A DNA stretch of 64,000 nt from Clusia tigrina (taxonomy: Eukaryota > Arthropoda > Insecta > Diptera > Clusiidae): the NCBI GenBank assembly GCA_920105625.2, contig OV050030.1, positions 412,563,034 to 412,627,033 on the forward strand, written 5' to 3'. Positions 23,437-34,889 of this stretch are shown one piece after another. The position numbers and the translations under genes were made by a program. The notes beneath the pieces were generated by a model. That model was not told where the DNA came from. It saw only the letters and a program-made list of their open reading frames with translations, and did no database searches. Positions within the stretch are counted from its first letter, which is position 1. Each line of letters begins with the position of its first letter.

Positions 23437-24736
23437 AGGGGTCCGCCAAATAACTTTTTTTTTTTGAAAATTCTATAAAAAAAAAACTACTGGATATTAT
23501 CTCAAATTTCTTTTTTTTATTTGAAAGTACAATCCTTCCGGTTAATAATGGAAAATAATTTTATTCAAATGGCTGCCTCGGCTGGCCATGCAGTAGCCTA
23601 CACGATCGGTCCAATTTTTAAGCACATTATCGATTGTGTGCAGCTGTATTTCACCAATGGCTTCACGAATATTGTCCTTTAAAGCGTCAATTGTCTCTGG
23701 CTTGTCGGCGTAAAACTTATCTTTGAGGGCACCCCACAAATAATAGTCCAACGGTGTCAAATCGCAGCTCCGAGGTGGCCAAACGACATCAGCTCTGCGG
23801 CTGATAATGCGATCTTCAAAAACAAGGCGCAAAACATCGAGTGTAGCTTCGGCTGTGTGGCACGTAGCGCCGTCCTGTTGAAACCAAATGTTGCCAATAT
23901 CCTCCTCTTCAATTTTTGTGAACAAAAATTCGTTCAACATGGCCCGATAACGATCGCCATTGACTGTAACGGCCACTCCTTGCACATTTTCGAAGAAAAA
24001 TGGCCCAATTATGCCTCTGGACCAAAATCCGCACCAAACGTTTTGGGTGCATCGGCTTTTCAATGTATGCGTGCGGGTATTCTGTGCCCCAAATGCGACA
24101 ATTTTGCTTGTTTACATACCCGCCAAGATCAAAATGAGCTTCATCTGAAAAGATGATTTTTTTGGCAAAATCGGCATCTTCTGTAAGTCGATCGCAGGCC
24201 CACTTAGCGAAGCGAAAACGCATTGGATGGTCAGTTGGCTTCAACTCCTGAACCAATTGGACTTTGTATGGCGTCATACCAAAGTCTTTATGCAAAATTC
24301 GTCTCAATGCTGTCTCCGAAATGTTCAATTGTTGAGTACGACGGTGAATTGATGTTGATGGCGCTTCACTCACACTTTCTGCCACAGCAGCAATATTCTC
24401 TGGTGTACGCACTGTTTTTGGCTTTTCACGCTTTGGTTTATCGATGAGGATGCCAGTTTCTTTCACTTTTTCCACAAGATAACGAACATACGGAGCTGAC
24501 GGTGCTTCTCTTCTTCCAAAATCCGTACGCAATTTTCGCACACATTCTGCAACACTACCATGATTTTCAAAGTAATGTCGGAATATTTCCCAGCATTGTT
24601 CAAGCGTATACACAACCATATTCGTTCAGCGGAAGGATAAAACTAATTATCTGTCAAATCAGACATGAGCTAAGTGTTACCATTCACGAAATAAGCACTA
24701 GTTGATAAAAAAAAAAACGTTAGATGGCGGACCCGT
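23437..24736 (-). mobile_element. Mariner-like element with TIRs, DD41D (rosa-like)
   Basis: The element is 1,300 bp between TA dinucleotides at 23435-23436 and 24737-24738. Its ends are inverted repeats: AGGGGTCCGCCAAATAAC, then a T run, at 23437, and the complement reading ACGGGTCCGCCATCTAACG, then a T run, from 24736. A transposase gene fills most of the interior on the minus strand. Both ends and the gene are present, so it is the best preserved DNA transposon here. Confidence 0.9.
23542..24619 (-). pseudogene. DD41D mariner-type transposase, one frameshift
   Basis: Starts MVVYTLEQCWEIFRHYFENH with an N-terminal helix-turn-helix (HGSVAECVRKLRTDFGRR), then a second one (LNISETALRRILHKDFGM). 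The first catalytic Asp is in IIFSDEAHFDLGG, the second in IWFQQDGATCH, the third in RSCDLTPLDYYLWG. There are 41 residues between the second and third, the spacing reported for the 'rosa' mariners first described from Ceratitis. The reading frame changes once near 24060, just after EKPMHPK, consistent with one extra base; otherwise it stays open to HLNKIIFHY. The protein would be about 345-350 residues. Confidence 0.85.
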
Positions 24737-24739
24737 TAT

Positions 24740-26820
24740 AAGGAACATATGCATGTACCTTTTGTCTTTTAGGCACACTCTGAGAGTGTGTTGCAAAAGA
24801 TAAAAGGAGTAGAAAAAGCATTTACCTTGTGCTTTCAGTTATGATACAAGTGAACCTTCAATAATGATTTGAATATATTTAGATTATATAAATGTAAATA
24901 TGCTCCTAAAATTTTTATAAAATACTTACTAAAAATTATATTTATATATAAATATATATAAACTTACAAAGGTTTTAAACCGATGAAAGTCTTACCTATG
25001 GAGAAATCTTGCAAAATACAATTCATATACATATAGAACATTTATAAAAAATGTTTAAGTACAGGTTGAGGGGTAGGGCTATTGTCATTTAACGGGTGAA
25101 AAAAGGTCCCGCAGATATTAGTTGCAACCTAGTGTTCGAAATTTTAACTTCATTCCAATACTTTTTCTATTTCTGCCATTTATTTAATAAAGAGATGTAA
25201 ACTATTGCTGGTTACATTAATGTAATGCCATTAGCATAGGAGTTAAATGTCTTAATGGCAAAAAAATAGTTTTGGTTGGTAAAGAAGTAATTGGACTACG
25301 GTTTTAGATTCTTTTCGATTTATGCCATGAAGTTCAGATATACTATCACAATTTTCACCTCCGAAAGATAGCCATATTCTTCGATCATTATTTAGTGAGC
25401 AAGAAGAAATTAATCTAGCTAAGAAAAGCTTTATTATTATTTAAATTCATATAATCGGTTAACTGAAAATTTACTTCATACACGAGTCGATGTTTGTCTC
25501 TATTTTAGCTAATACGGAATGTTCAGAAAATGATTTTGTACATGCATACAACGTTTGGTGTGTATTTGAATGTGCCAATCTTTGGGATTATTTGGAACTC
25601 TACTTGAATGACTGGGAAGCGACAATGTGGTTCAATGACGGGCTGTAGGGAGGTTGTTGACCTCCTTAGTGCAGCTGTTGCTATGATCCACAGCTCCATA
25701 ACTGCGAAATTGCGTCATTATTCCATCAACTGGACCGAAGTTTTAGTTATTTTAAAAAAGTGAAAAAGCACCTTATAGGGAGGTAGGCGTGGTCTTTGTC
25801 CAATTCGGCCTATATAGCAATGTGGTTTTGTGTCTTTGTCCAGACTATACTCTTCCAAAGTTTCATTAAGATAGCTCTAACGGTGTGGAAAAAAGTGGCC
25901 TAGGACAAATACTCTCTATAAAGATTATGCGACAACCTTCCAGTTAGTACCAAATCTTGAAATGTTGCTTTAATTCGGGACTGTCAACTTTTGTTGACAG
26001 CTTTCATTAAGAGCTTTGTGTCTCGTCGACCGAATTTATCAAGGGAATTTTAATTCCTTCTGCATTTTGATTATTATTATCTTGATCGTTTTCTTATCAT
26101 TCGTTGTGCTTTACATTGATTTCATATGATATGAAAGCAATTAAAGCGCAATTTTATGCGTACACACATATATCAATTATATACGTACATCCGCTTATTC
26201 GGTTGCATTTATGGTATAGTATATTAATATAAGCTCGTGTCTGAAGTTCGGCATTCCCCTGAAGAATGTTTCATTTTCCCACATGCCAACAAAATTGCAA
26301 AAGTTTTTTTAATTTTGTAATTCCATTTACTCGTACGTACATACATATTTTAATGATAAATATTTTTACAATAAACACTTCAGCACTTTTATTTTGCCTG
26401 TGCTAACTTTCACTCGCATTCTGATACCATTGACTAATGCATCCTTAGCATTCAAATGTCTAACGAGAAGTACAATACAATTGACTTTCAATGCTACCTA
26501 CATATGTGGCGGTAAACCACTAATTGAAAAAAATTCTAAAATTCCGCAGGATAATTATTAATTACTGAATCGTTGTTACAAATATTTTTATCAGAGCTAT
26601 AATAAACATTTTGTGCACCAGAGGAACGGTTCAAAATATCAGATTTGATTAATCACCAATCATAATTTTTTGGATTTAAAGATGCGATCAGCTAAAATAG
26701 TTTCAGATTTATTTCCAAAATTTGCCTTATCGCCGATAAAATGCTGCGGAATTTGTATAATATATTCACCAAATTGAGGAAATTGTGGTGCTACTCCATT
26801 CCCACTACTCTATAGAGAGT
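24740..26820. other. No gene recognised; dispersed repeat pieces
   Basis: A+T-rich. At 25740-25990 there is a dispersed repeat with a GGGAGGTAGGCGTGGTC word and a GATTATGCGACAA word. Related pieces are at 3915-3970 and, inverted, at 34430-34560. No reading frame of note. Confidence 0.45.
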
Positions 26821-26827
26821 ATTTGGT

Positions 26828-26915
26828 TCTACCAACTAAAAATGACTGGAAGAATGGAGAGGTGCTCGCGTAGGTGTGCGGGGTACATAATTTTCACCGA
26901 TATTGCATCAGTCAG
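26828..26915 (+). repeat. Small LINE fragment duplicated from the RNase H region
   Basis: TTCTACCAACTAAAAATGAC, GGAGAGGTGCTCGCG and TTTTCACCGAT match 27547-27620 of the nearby LINE. It is a scrap of the same family placed upstream in the same orientation. Confidence 0.6.
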
Positions 26916-27139
26916 AAATCTGCTGATGTCCTGTTTTTAACATGAACCTCTAAGATGCAATTTGTTTACTTTTTCCACTAACTTTATGAATAAAAATATA
27001 ATAAACTTTATGAAATCATATATAGGTAGCTAAAATGGTTGACGACCTCGGGTCGCCTCAAGTAGCAATAATGCTGTTTTGTTGCCATGTCCTCGCGAGC
27101 CTAAATAAAATGGTAATATACTTTTGTATATTTACAATC

Positions 27140-28033
27140 AGACGGAGTTATTCATAAATTTGGATAGGTCTTAGACCAAGAATTGTGCTCTAGATGTACA
27201 ATATGGTAGTGCGGCCGATCTTGACATCCGGTTCCGTGGTTTCCTCTGAAGAAAGGCTAAAATCTCACGAAACTACAAAGAATCCAGGGCACCGCGTGCA
27301 TTGGAATTACAGGAGCCTGTCGCACCTCTTTCGGGGCTGCTTTAGACACGATTCTCAACCTCCTCCCTATTGATCTGCAGACATATTGTATTTCCGCATA
27401 AAGTGCACTAAGACTCAGGGAATCCGGTAACCGGAGGGATACCCTGTATGGCAATGGTAGCATTTTGAAACAGCTGCCACCAGACATAGTATCCTCGAGA
27501 ACCGACTTCTTCGTTCGCAATCTGGATTTTGCGAGCTGTGTTAACACAGTTCTACCACCTAGAAATGACTGGCAGAAGGGAGAGGTGCTCGCGAAGGGGT
27601 AAGGCGATTTTCACCGATGGTTTCAGGATGGAATCTGGGGTGGATGCGGGAATATTTTCAGAATCTCTAAATTTTCTACTCTCCTTCAAATTGCCGTCGA
27701 CATCAAGTGTCTTTCAAGCAGAGGTCTCTGAAATTTGGCTGGCATGCAGGGCGCTGCAGGGCGCTGGAGGGGCGCAAGCTGACCAAATACATATCCATTT
27801 ACTCCGACAGCCAGGCGACAATAAGGACGCTAGCGTCACCTTTTACCGGCTCCAAGGTGGTCGGCCTCTGTAAGGAGGAATTTAAATCATTATCAGAAAA
27901 TAGTATTATATCCCTTGTCTGTGTTGCGGGACACAGGAACATTGAAGGCAACGAGAAGGCTGATGAGCTGCCACGAAGAGGCTCATCGGAAACCGATCAA
28001 ATTATTTCCTATATGGACGTGGACGTCCCCTAA
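27140..28033 (+). mobile_element. LOA/R1-like LINE fragment: RT end and RNase H
   Basis: Plus-strand reading gives WIGLRPRIVL, stop, MYNMVVRPI (27155-27215), then CIGITGACRTSFGAALDTIL and NLLPIDLQ (27300-27380), the usual end of a LINE RT region. RNase H follows: AIFTDGFRMESGVDAGIF (about 27605-27655), SSVFQAEVSEIW (27700-27740), then after a shift near 27745 ISIYSDSQATIRTLASP (27795-27845) and CVAGHRNIEGNEKADELPRR (27920-27980). Active-site Asp, Glu, Asp positions are present, but the frame is broken. Confidence 0.75.
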
Positions 28034-28589
28034 CTGTTGTTAAGGGAAATAAATCGAGAAATCGAATTTAAAACAATTGTTGGAAAAATACACCGAAGAC
28101 AAAGTGTATCAACAATTAAACTCAAAACTTTAAATCAAGTACCTCAAAAGGAAGGAAATAAGAACGAAAAAACAAATAAAATAGTCAAATACAAAGTGAA
28201 GAAAAGTGAAGTCATAAAAGGTGGAAGTCGTGAAATTTATCAATGATGGAAAATATACATAAAGCTAAGTGGAAAATATGTGCATATTGCCAATCATACA
28301 ACTGGACCATACTTGGTCTTGTTGCTAATAACAACAGTGATGGGTGCACTCCTGAAAAGGGTGTTGGGCAAACATAGGATATGGGCTAACAGCTATGACC
28401 TGGATAAGGTGCCACAGGTGTAGCATAATTCTAGGCTTAACCGTGAATATTAAAATAATGGAGAGCAATTGTGAATTCGCGTCGATTATGTATAACAACG
28501 TTCAGTTGAAGTATATAACTAAAAAAATAAACATGAACAAAGTCATGCAAATATCAACACAGGCGGTTGGAAACATTCAAATGGAAATG
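28034..28589. other. No gene recognised
   Basis: A Lys-rich frame at 28037-28246 and a short frame at 28395-28595 have no recognisable domain. Confidence 0.35.
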
Positions 28590-28700
28590 TTTTAGGTTGG
28601 CAAAAACTTTGAAGCTGTGTCAATTGAAAAATTAACGAAACAAATAACGAGGTTGTTATTGTACAGTTTCTTAATAAAAATTATGCCAAAACTCAAACGA
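28590..28700 (+). repeat. Dispersed repeat shared with 12720-12840
   Basis: Matches the reverse complement of 12720-12840 (ATGTTTTAGGTTGGC, CTGTGTCAATTGAAAAATTA, ATTATGCCAAAA). Unknown family. Confidence 0.55.
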
Positions 28701-28819
28701 AGCACATTTTTTTTGTAGAGAAATTCAGTATAATACAATTGTAAATTATTTGGTTAAATGCATTATAAATGAATATCAATTCTTACAAACGCTGAACTGA
28801 ATTGCATTTCAAACCGTAT

Positions 28820-30700
28820 TTATTTGATTTGATTTATATTAAGTTAACGTACAATTACAAATTATAAGCTAAAAAGCGGGCAGCAGTAGCATCGATGACC
28901 TTAGGCTGCCTTGCGGTAGGGGGTTACGACTTATAATTCTTAAGCTTAGTATATGAAAAATAGTTACATATGTACTAATAAATATGTGAAAGAAATATTA
29001 ATGCTTAAATCAGGTGCTATAAATTTATATACCTAAAAATTGGTTTTAGAATGTTGTCTGTATTAGGTTCTGACAGTGCAGTTGGGGGTGAAGAATTATG
29101 AAGCTAGTCAGTCCAATTTGTTGGAATGAAGAACACTCCTTTTGATATCTTGGGCTGATATTGGGATGTTGTTACAGAATGAACATGCGCATGTAACACT
29201 ATTGTCAAGAAGATGCTCGTGCCTTAATCTTGTGTGGCCCAATCTCATTCGCTCATACTTTATTAAATCTGATCTTGAGAATAATTCTTTATTATTAAAT
29301 TTGAAAAAATTATTATAGTATATTTATCTGTATTTAGTTTGTGGTATGCGATGAGTGGGGCCAAATAATTTTCTTGTTGTTAACTAAATTGTTAAAAATA
29401 TTGAATGTAATTTGTGTCGAAGTTGGGGATATTAAGCGGAGCATTGAGGGTCAGTTTCGCAGCTTCATCCGGAAATTTTGTTGCGCGAATTTGGACGTAT
29501 TAGTATAATGCTGTGGTAAGTCAGGATATTGCTAATGGTTTTATGGAAGTATGAGTTATTCTCTAGATTTATAATCGCTTTCAAGGATAAGAGAGAATTG
29601 GTACAAATGTGAAATTCTTTATTTTTAAATTCATGAAATTTTTGTTGGGAGGTTTTAAGTTTATCGGTTTGTAGGGGATGTTGAAAGGGGAGCTCATTAG
29701 GAATGTTCTTTTAATTGTTGATGGGAATTTGATATGGTTATTAGAGTTAGGAATACATAATATGGTTGAATTGATGTTGATAAGAAAGGATTTTATTAAT
29801 TTGCCAGTTATCAGATCTCTTCTATTTTCTATCGGTGTGACGTTGGTTTCATATATCAGAGAGGTTATTCGAGTGGCGCGCAACACTCCGAACGCAGATC
29901 TTAATGCTGAATTTACTATAGTTTTAATTTTGTTGACCAATGACTTAGGAGAGAATCTGTATAGGCATATACCACAGTCGATTTTCGATACAATTAAAGA
30001 ATTAATTACTGAAATTATTGTTTGAGTATTGCAGTTCAATTTGCTACTTCACTGACATTTTATGACAATTATTGTTTTAGTCAAATATAATGTAAGGAAT
30101 TCAATGAGGGAATATTCATTGACATTAGTTATTGTTACATTTATCGCTAGTATAGTACATATGCAGCTGTGCTTTCTACAAATGTGGAGTTGTTTGCTTT
30201 CGGTAACGAGAGATTCAGAGTTGTGACACCAATCTGAGATGTCATTGAATCGGAATCTTAAGTCAATAGTTATGTTCTCATATTTATTTAATTTTTTTAA
30301 TTATATTGACGTCGTGTTTGCATAAGTGCAGAAGTTGAGTTTTTTACATATTGAAATAATGTCGCATAATTTGTTATAGGCTACGAGGAACAATATAACG
30401 GAAAGTGGTGAGCTTTATGGAATGCCGTGTAATGGCTTTAAAATATGAATATAAAATAAGAGGAGCATTTTTAATTCAGAAATAATTTTCTATAATTTGC
30501 TTTGAATGATCCATTTTCCAAGTGAGGAGAATTGAGACAGACAGTGATGAATTATCTTGTGAAAAATTCCTTCATAGTGAATTGATTTAAGTCGAAATTG
30601 CTTGCACGGATTTAGCACCGAGTAATGGAGGATGAATGGTGGACTCTTTCAAACGAGAGGTAGCTGAAATGTTTCTGATATTTCAATGAAAACAAATAAT
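28820..30700 (-). mobile_element. I-like LINE relic (RT and C-terminal region)
   Basis: Minus strand: a sequence like SSPLSVILFLVAYNKLCDII then YANDVNII (about 30415-30310) is the GvPQGSPLS / YADD section of an I-type RT, with the first D of YADD as N. A longer open frame follows at 30039-29581: INSLIVSKIDCGICLYRF, NSALRSAFGVLRATRITSLI, YETNVTPIENRRDLIT. A C-terminal zinc-like segment (LRHEHLLDNSVTCACSFCNN) is at about 29225-29165. The 3' end near 28820 is TAAATCAAATCAAATAAATA, resembling an I-type tail. Stops are frequent in the upstream half. Confidence 0.75.
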
Positions 30701-30704
30701 TTGA

Positions 30705-31950
30705 GTATTTGAATGCATTTAATTTTTCTTCATATTCAATACAGAGTTCGAATCTTTGCTCCACCTTCTTGATCCTTTCAGAGAGAAGCTGTTAATATTT
30801 ATTTACTTTTCCTGTATTCTCATAAAATAGTCCTCATCAGGATAATTAATTACTTGCTTTTGATATTATTTTCAGATCATTCATTTATTTATTTACGAAA
30901 CTTGCATTTATAATTATTAGTGAAGTGTATGGGAACTGTGACTGCTGGGGCCTTCAGCTAATTTCAGAATTTTTTTTACAAGTTGTTGTAAGCTTCAATT
31001 ATTTATATACTCGTATATTTAATTAGTTCTAGAAAGTGTGCTGAATTCGTTGGAATAGATTTGCAAATTTCAGTAAAAATATGGTTCCATGTTGGCTACA
31101 GTTGGGTTCGTTAAATATGTGAGTGGGCTGTTGTTTTAGAAAGAATGACTAATTTTAGTGTATATAAATGGGAAACTACTATAATAGACATCAATAAATC
31201 CTTTCCATAGATAATTACAGATATTTTTCTAAACAATTTCCTTCATATTTTAACATTATATATTAAATTGATCACATTCAATACCAGGTTTTTGAAGACG
31301 TTTATTTCGACATAATTTTTCAGATATTTTTCCATAGAAATATTTGAATGGATTATATATTTATTACGTTTTATGAACTATTTTTATGTATTTATATTAT
31401 TATTATATACAATATAATTATTTTTCTATACCTTCATTATTTGTGATGTTACTGGTTAAATTAGTTCACCCATTTACATCTCTCATCCTGTTTCAGAGTT
31501 ATCTTGGTTTGATAGAAATATATCAAATTTGGTATGATATAATGTATTACTGAATAGTATATATATTATATATCTTATTTGAGCACAACAGATTCCAAAA
31601 CTGATTATATTGGGGGAAAATATATCATTCATCTTCATCCTTTCTGAGTCTTCCTTTACAAGGCTTTGTTAATTCATAATTCTTTACGGCATTTACGTAT
31701 TTAAATTTTAATTAATGCCTTCGACTTTCAATTGCATGATAATGTTTTCAGTTAATGTCATTTGGAGTAGCAGAGACTGACGTGGGTTTTCGGTTTAGAA
31801 ATCGGGAAATATTTACTTTAATTTGAATGTATTTTTCTAGCTACTTTCTAAACTTTTCTACACAACACTCGAAGAAACGAAACAATAACAAAAAGTTTAT
31901 ATTTTAATGTTGACATTTCAGAAAACACCTGCGGAAATATATCAACGTGC
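30705..31950. other. No gene recognised
   Basis: Strongly A+T-rich sequence without usable open frames or motifs; could be intergenic DNA upstream of the host-gene cassette. Confidence 0.5.
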
Positions 31951-31971
31951 TGTTTTTTTGACGTTTTCTAG

Positions 31972-32117
31972 TACGTGGTTTTATTAAAAATGTTGGAGGC
32001 TTTTAAAACTGGAATAATAGATAGGGCTGATGTTGAGTTAACCCGCGGAATACCCTACGTTGTAGAAGAATGTATCAAACAGACGATGAGGTATTATGAT
32101 CATATATATGGATCATG
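31972..32117 (+). CDS. Possible exon upstream of the Kazal-like gene
   Basis: A pyrimidine-rich acceptor (TTTTCTAG, AG at 31970-31971) opens an exon reading MLEAFKTGIIDRADVELTRG and PYVVEECIKQTMRYYDHIYG. It ends at a good donor (ATG|GTACGT, GT at 32118-32119). A CT-rich tract lies in the following intron. The same sequence, inverted and damaged, occurs at about 61850-61700, so it is part of the duplicated cassette. I do not recognise the protein and cannot place its other exons with confidence; one candidate acceptor is at about 32200 (CTTCTCATCAG). Confidence 0.35.
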
Positions 32118-32556
32118 GTACGTCAAAGTACATTTTCTCTCTCTCTCTCTATGTATTTATCTACCTATCTACATATCTATCATCTATCTCTTCTCATCAG
32201 TTTGTAGAAAATTGTCTTCATACAGCAGAGAGCATAGAATTGTGCTCGAAGCTGGTGTATAATTATATAATTAGCATTATTTCGAATCCTTCCTCGGATT
32301 TGAATAGCGTCCCAATATCATTCCAAACAGCATTTACATATCTCCATTTGAAGGCTTAATAGACTCGATGAAAAAACTTGTTGAAGCAGTCTCAGGAACT
32401 GCAAATGCGTACGCAATGCGTAATTCCAGAAAACATGCTGGTTTAATACTGCCGCGGAAGGTACAGTTTAAAGAGCACAAACAAATGAAAATCAACAAAT
32501 TTCAAAAAAAATTTCATATTACGCAAAATTATATTCAAGCAATGGTAAAAAAATTG

Positions 32557-32563
32557 TATAAAA
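32557..32563 (+). promoter_or_regulatory. TATA box of the Kazal-like gene, copy 1
   Basis: TATAAAA within AAATTGTATAAAAAGG, about 75 bp before the ATG. The surrounding 80 bp, down to TCTAAACTTGTGAA and ACCGAATCAGACC just before the start codon, is shared with the promoter of the inverted copy (61227-61233). Confidence 0.6.
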
Positions 32564-32637
32564 AGGTTGAAACTGAAATGTAAAATTCACTAATATTTTA
32601 TTTCTAAACTTGTGAAGAACACCGAATCAGACCGAAA

Positions 32638-33701
32638 ATGAAGTTTTTCGCTATCTTTGCAATTGGTAAGTGTTCAGCTGAATCCTTCAAACATTATCCT
32701 TTTCCACTGCTAGTGAAATAATAAGGATATCGCCAATTTTTGAATCAAACACCTCAGCGATTTTTTCTTCTCCTAGTTATCCATGGGATGGAGAGAATTT
32801 CCATGGAATTTTATCCTGATTAGGGCTTATTTCGAATTATATTTAACATATATTTTTATATATTTTTCCCTTAGCTCTATTAATGAATATCTGTGTGGAA
32901 GCTGGTAAGGGTTCAACAGATCTTCTATGGGCTTATAACGGACAAAGGAACTGCTATGAGAATTTTGATACTGAAGCTGAATTCAGAGCGGCACCGAATT
33001 ACAAGGATTGTAAGTAATATGCGAGACCGAATAGATTCAACAGACATACAGGAGACTGGTGCAATACTTGTAGCAAAAATTCTTGATTGAATACGTTATT
33101 GAGCAGTTGGTGGGCACGTGGTTTCCTTTCAGTAGCTTTCAGGCCTCAAAGGAGCAAATGCAAAGAGTATTTCCAACTGATATTTCAGTGTAACATTTCG
33201 TGCTTAAAAGTAAACGTCTTCAAAGTATCATTTAATCAAGAGCAGCGCAACCAGGAACAGCTAATAAAAATGATGATAAAATCGTTAGAAATTTGTATGG
33301 GATCACAGCAATAGATTTACTATTTTTTATATAGTGTTATGCTCAGAGTATTTAACAGCGCTGCCAACTTCCTAGCAAGCCTAGACTAAGGGAGGTCGTT
33401 GTTGGTGTAACTCCGGTGACGATTGGAAAAGTTCAGATAGGCTAGCAGCGGAGCCCTTTAAGTATTTTAAATTGTAATTTGCCGATAAGTGTGCTGTCCT
33501 TTTTTTTTGACAATTCACAAAGGGAAATTCCGTTGTATCCGCAACAAGATTCTATTAAGATTACCGGCAACAGTCATCTGCAGAAGAGAAGCAAATTAAT
33601 TGATCCCTTCTTTGAATTGGTTTTATTTCATTTCAGATACGGGTTTCCTATATGCCAAGAGCGACAATAAGGAAATAGCCGCCGACATATGTAAAAATTG
33701 A
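32638..33701 (+). CDS. Secreted Kazal-like peptide gene, copy 1 (cysteine-poor)
   Basis: Three exons: 32638-32665, 32875-33009 and 33637-33701, with GT donors at 32666 and 33010 and AG acceptors ending 32874 and 33636. Joined they are 228 nt, a 75-residue protein. The start MKFFAIFAI with LLMNICVEA after the first splice is a signal peptide. The mature part includes AYNGQRNCYENFDTEAEF and ends IAADICKN. The fold resembles the Kazal-like peptide of copy 2 (59546-61141) by exon plan and NG..NCY.(N/D)F spacing, but only two mature cysteines remain (Cys of NCY and of DIC). Splice sites and frame are intact. Either it has diverged to a new role or it is decaying without a stop. Expression and function are unknown; a secreted reproductive or salivary protein is one possibility. 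Confidence 0.65.
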
Positions 33702-33784
33702 AAATTTCAGCTGAGGCAGTAAGGTTATGTTCTTTTAAAATATAAAATAAAGTTTTTAAAATACTGCAACACAAAAATAAAAGT

Positions 33785-34085
33785 TTATTCATTTTGTTTG
33801 AATTCATAAACAACTTTGCGACAAAATTCTTTGCACGAAGGTCCACAATAGTGGCAACAAAGAATACAAACTGGATGCGCAGTGGCCACATCGAGAAGCC
33901 GTTTGCCATTGCAAATGCTCATTAGATTGAATGAAGTGGTGCCCTTGAGTGAAGCGACAATAAGACTCTTCTTCTGATCGAGAGCGTCCGTTCGGAAACT
34001 GCTTGGGCCGAACTTTAATCTTGGAGATTTTGTTTGCAACAGTTTCGGACAAGCATTCCAAATCTCGCTAAACTCTCAAAAGTCA
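33785..34085 (-). CDS. Cys-rich terminal exon of a convergent partner gene, copy 1
   Basis: On the minus strand, after an acceptor (GCTGCATCAG, AG at 34087-34086), the frame SEIWNACPKLLQTKSPRLKF continues open to a TAA at 33787-33785. It ends in a Cys-rich tail (HPVCILCCHYCGPSCKEFCR, then KVVYEFKQNE). AATAAA overlaps the stop. It converges on the Kazal-like gene, with stops about 85 bp apart. Compared with the two other copies, one base is missing right after the acceptor, putting a TGA in frame there. The true upstream exon is not found, so coding status is uncertain. Family not recognised. Confidence 0.45.
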
Positions 34086-34089
34086 CTGA

Positions 34090-34885
34090 TGCAGCTGAGA
34101 AGAGGGTGTTAAATATGCACCAGAGGCAAATCCCAGCCTGCAATTCCAGCATTTGCCACTCTCGTAGTCCCTTATTTTATACAGGAACTAGCAGTAATGA
34201 TCCAAATGAATGTTTTCCAAGTATCTGTGTAACTTCACTTTACAGTTCCAGATTTGTATCCCATCATTCAGATTTTATACCCATTACCTTAGAAAAGGTA
34301 AAAAGTAAAAATGTGCGGGTTAGAAGTAGGTAGAGAACCATGTACGAGTATACACATCATGTTATTTCCTGAGCAATTTTGCGTTTTGCCGTCCGTCCGT
34401 CCCAGACTGCTTGAGATATCTTTATCAAACTCTTGAAAAGTGTATTCTGGACCAAGTTACAGTACCAGATATCTATATGATCCCATTTGGAAAACATCAC
34501 GCCTACCTCCCATTTATTCAACTTGTTTCACCGTTTTTAAAATGATTATAACAATTAAGGGAATAGTGACGCAATTTGGTCGACATGTAGATGTGGGTTC
34601 CAGTAAACACTAAACACTAAATATATGCATTTGTTATTAATTGCCACGCCTACTATCTATTAGAGATCCAGTGGCGAAATTTTGTGCAACATTAAAAGAC
34701 AATTGACCTACTGGGGTTGATCACAGATGGTACACGCCCACTTTCGATATAAAGAATTCCGGGACTAAAATTGCAATTAGCCTACCTATGCTTTCATAGG
34801 AAGAATCAGGTCAATAGTGGGCGGGCGATATCACAGCCACTCTCTTATTGACACATATTTATAAAACCGACCTATAAAAAAGTTT
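34090..34885. other. Intron-like sequence and dispersed repeat
   Basis: 34090-34260 matches sequence upstream of the partner exon in the other copies (7510-7640, and 58800-58930 inverted), so it is probably intron. 34380-34700 carries the inverted form of the repeat at 25740-25990 (AACATCACGCCTACCTCCC). No gene. Confidence 0.5.
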
Positions 34886-34889
34886 TGTA

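Noticed and set aside
32368..32583. 71-codon plus frame just upstream of the Kazal-like gene
   Set aside because: The end overlaps the TATA region shared by both copies, and the frame is not kept in copy 2, so it is probably promoter DNA.
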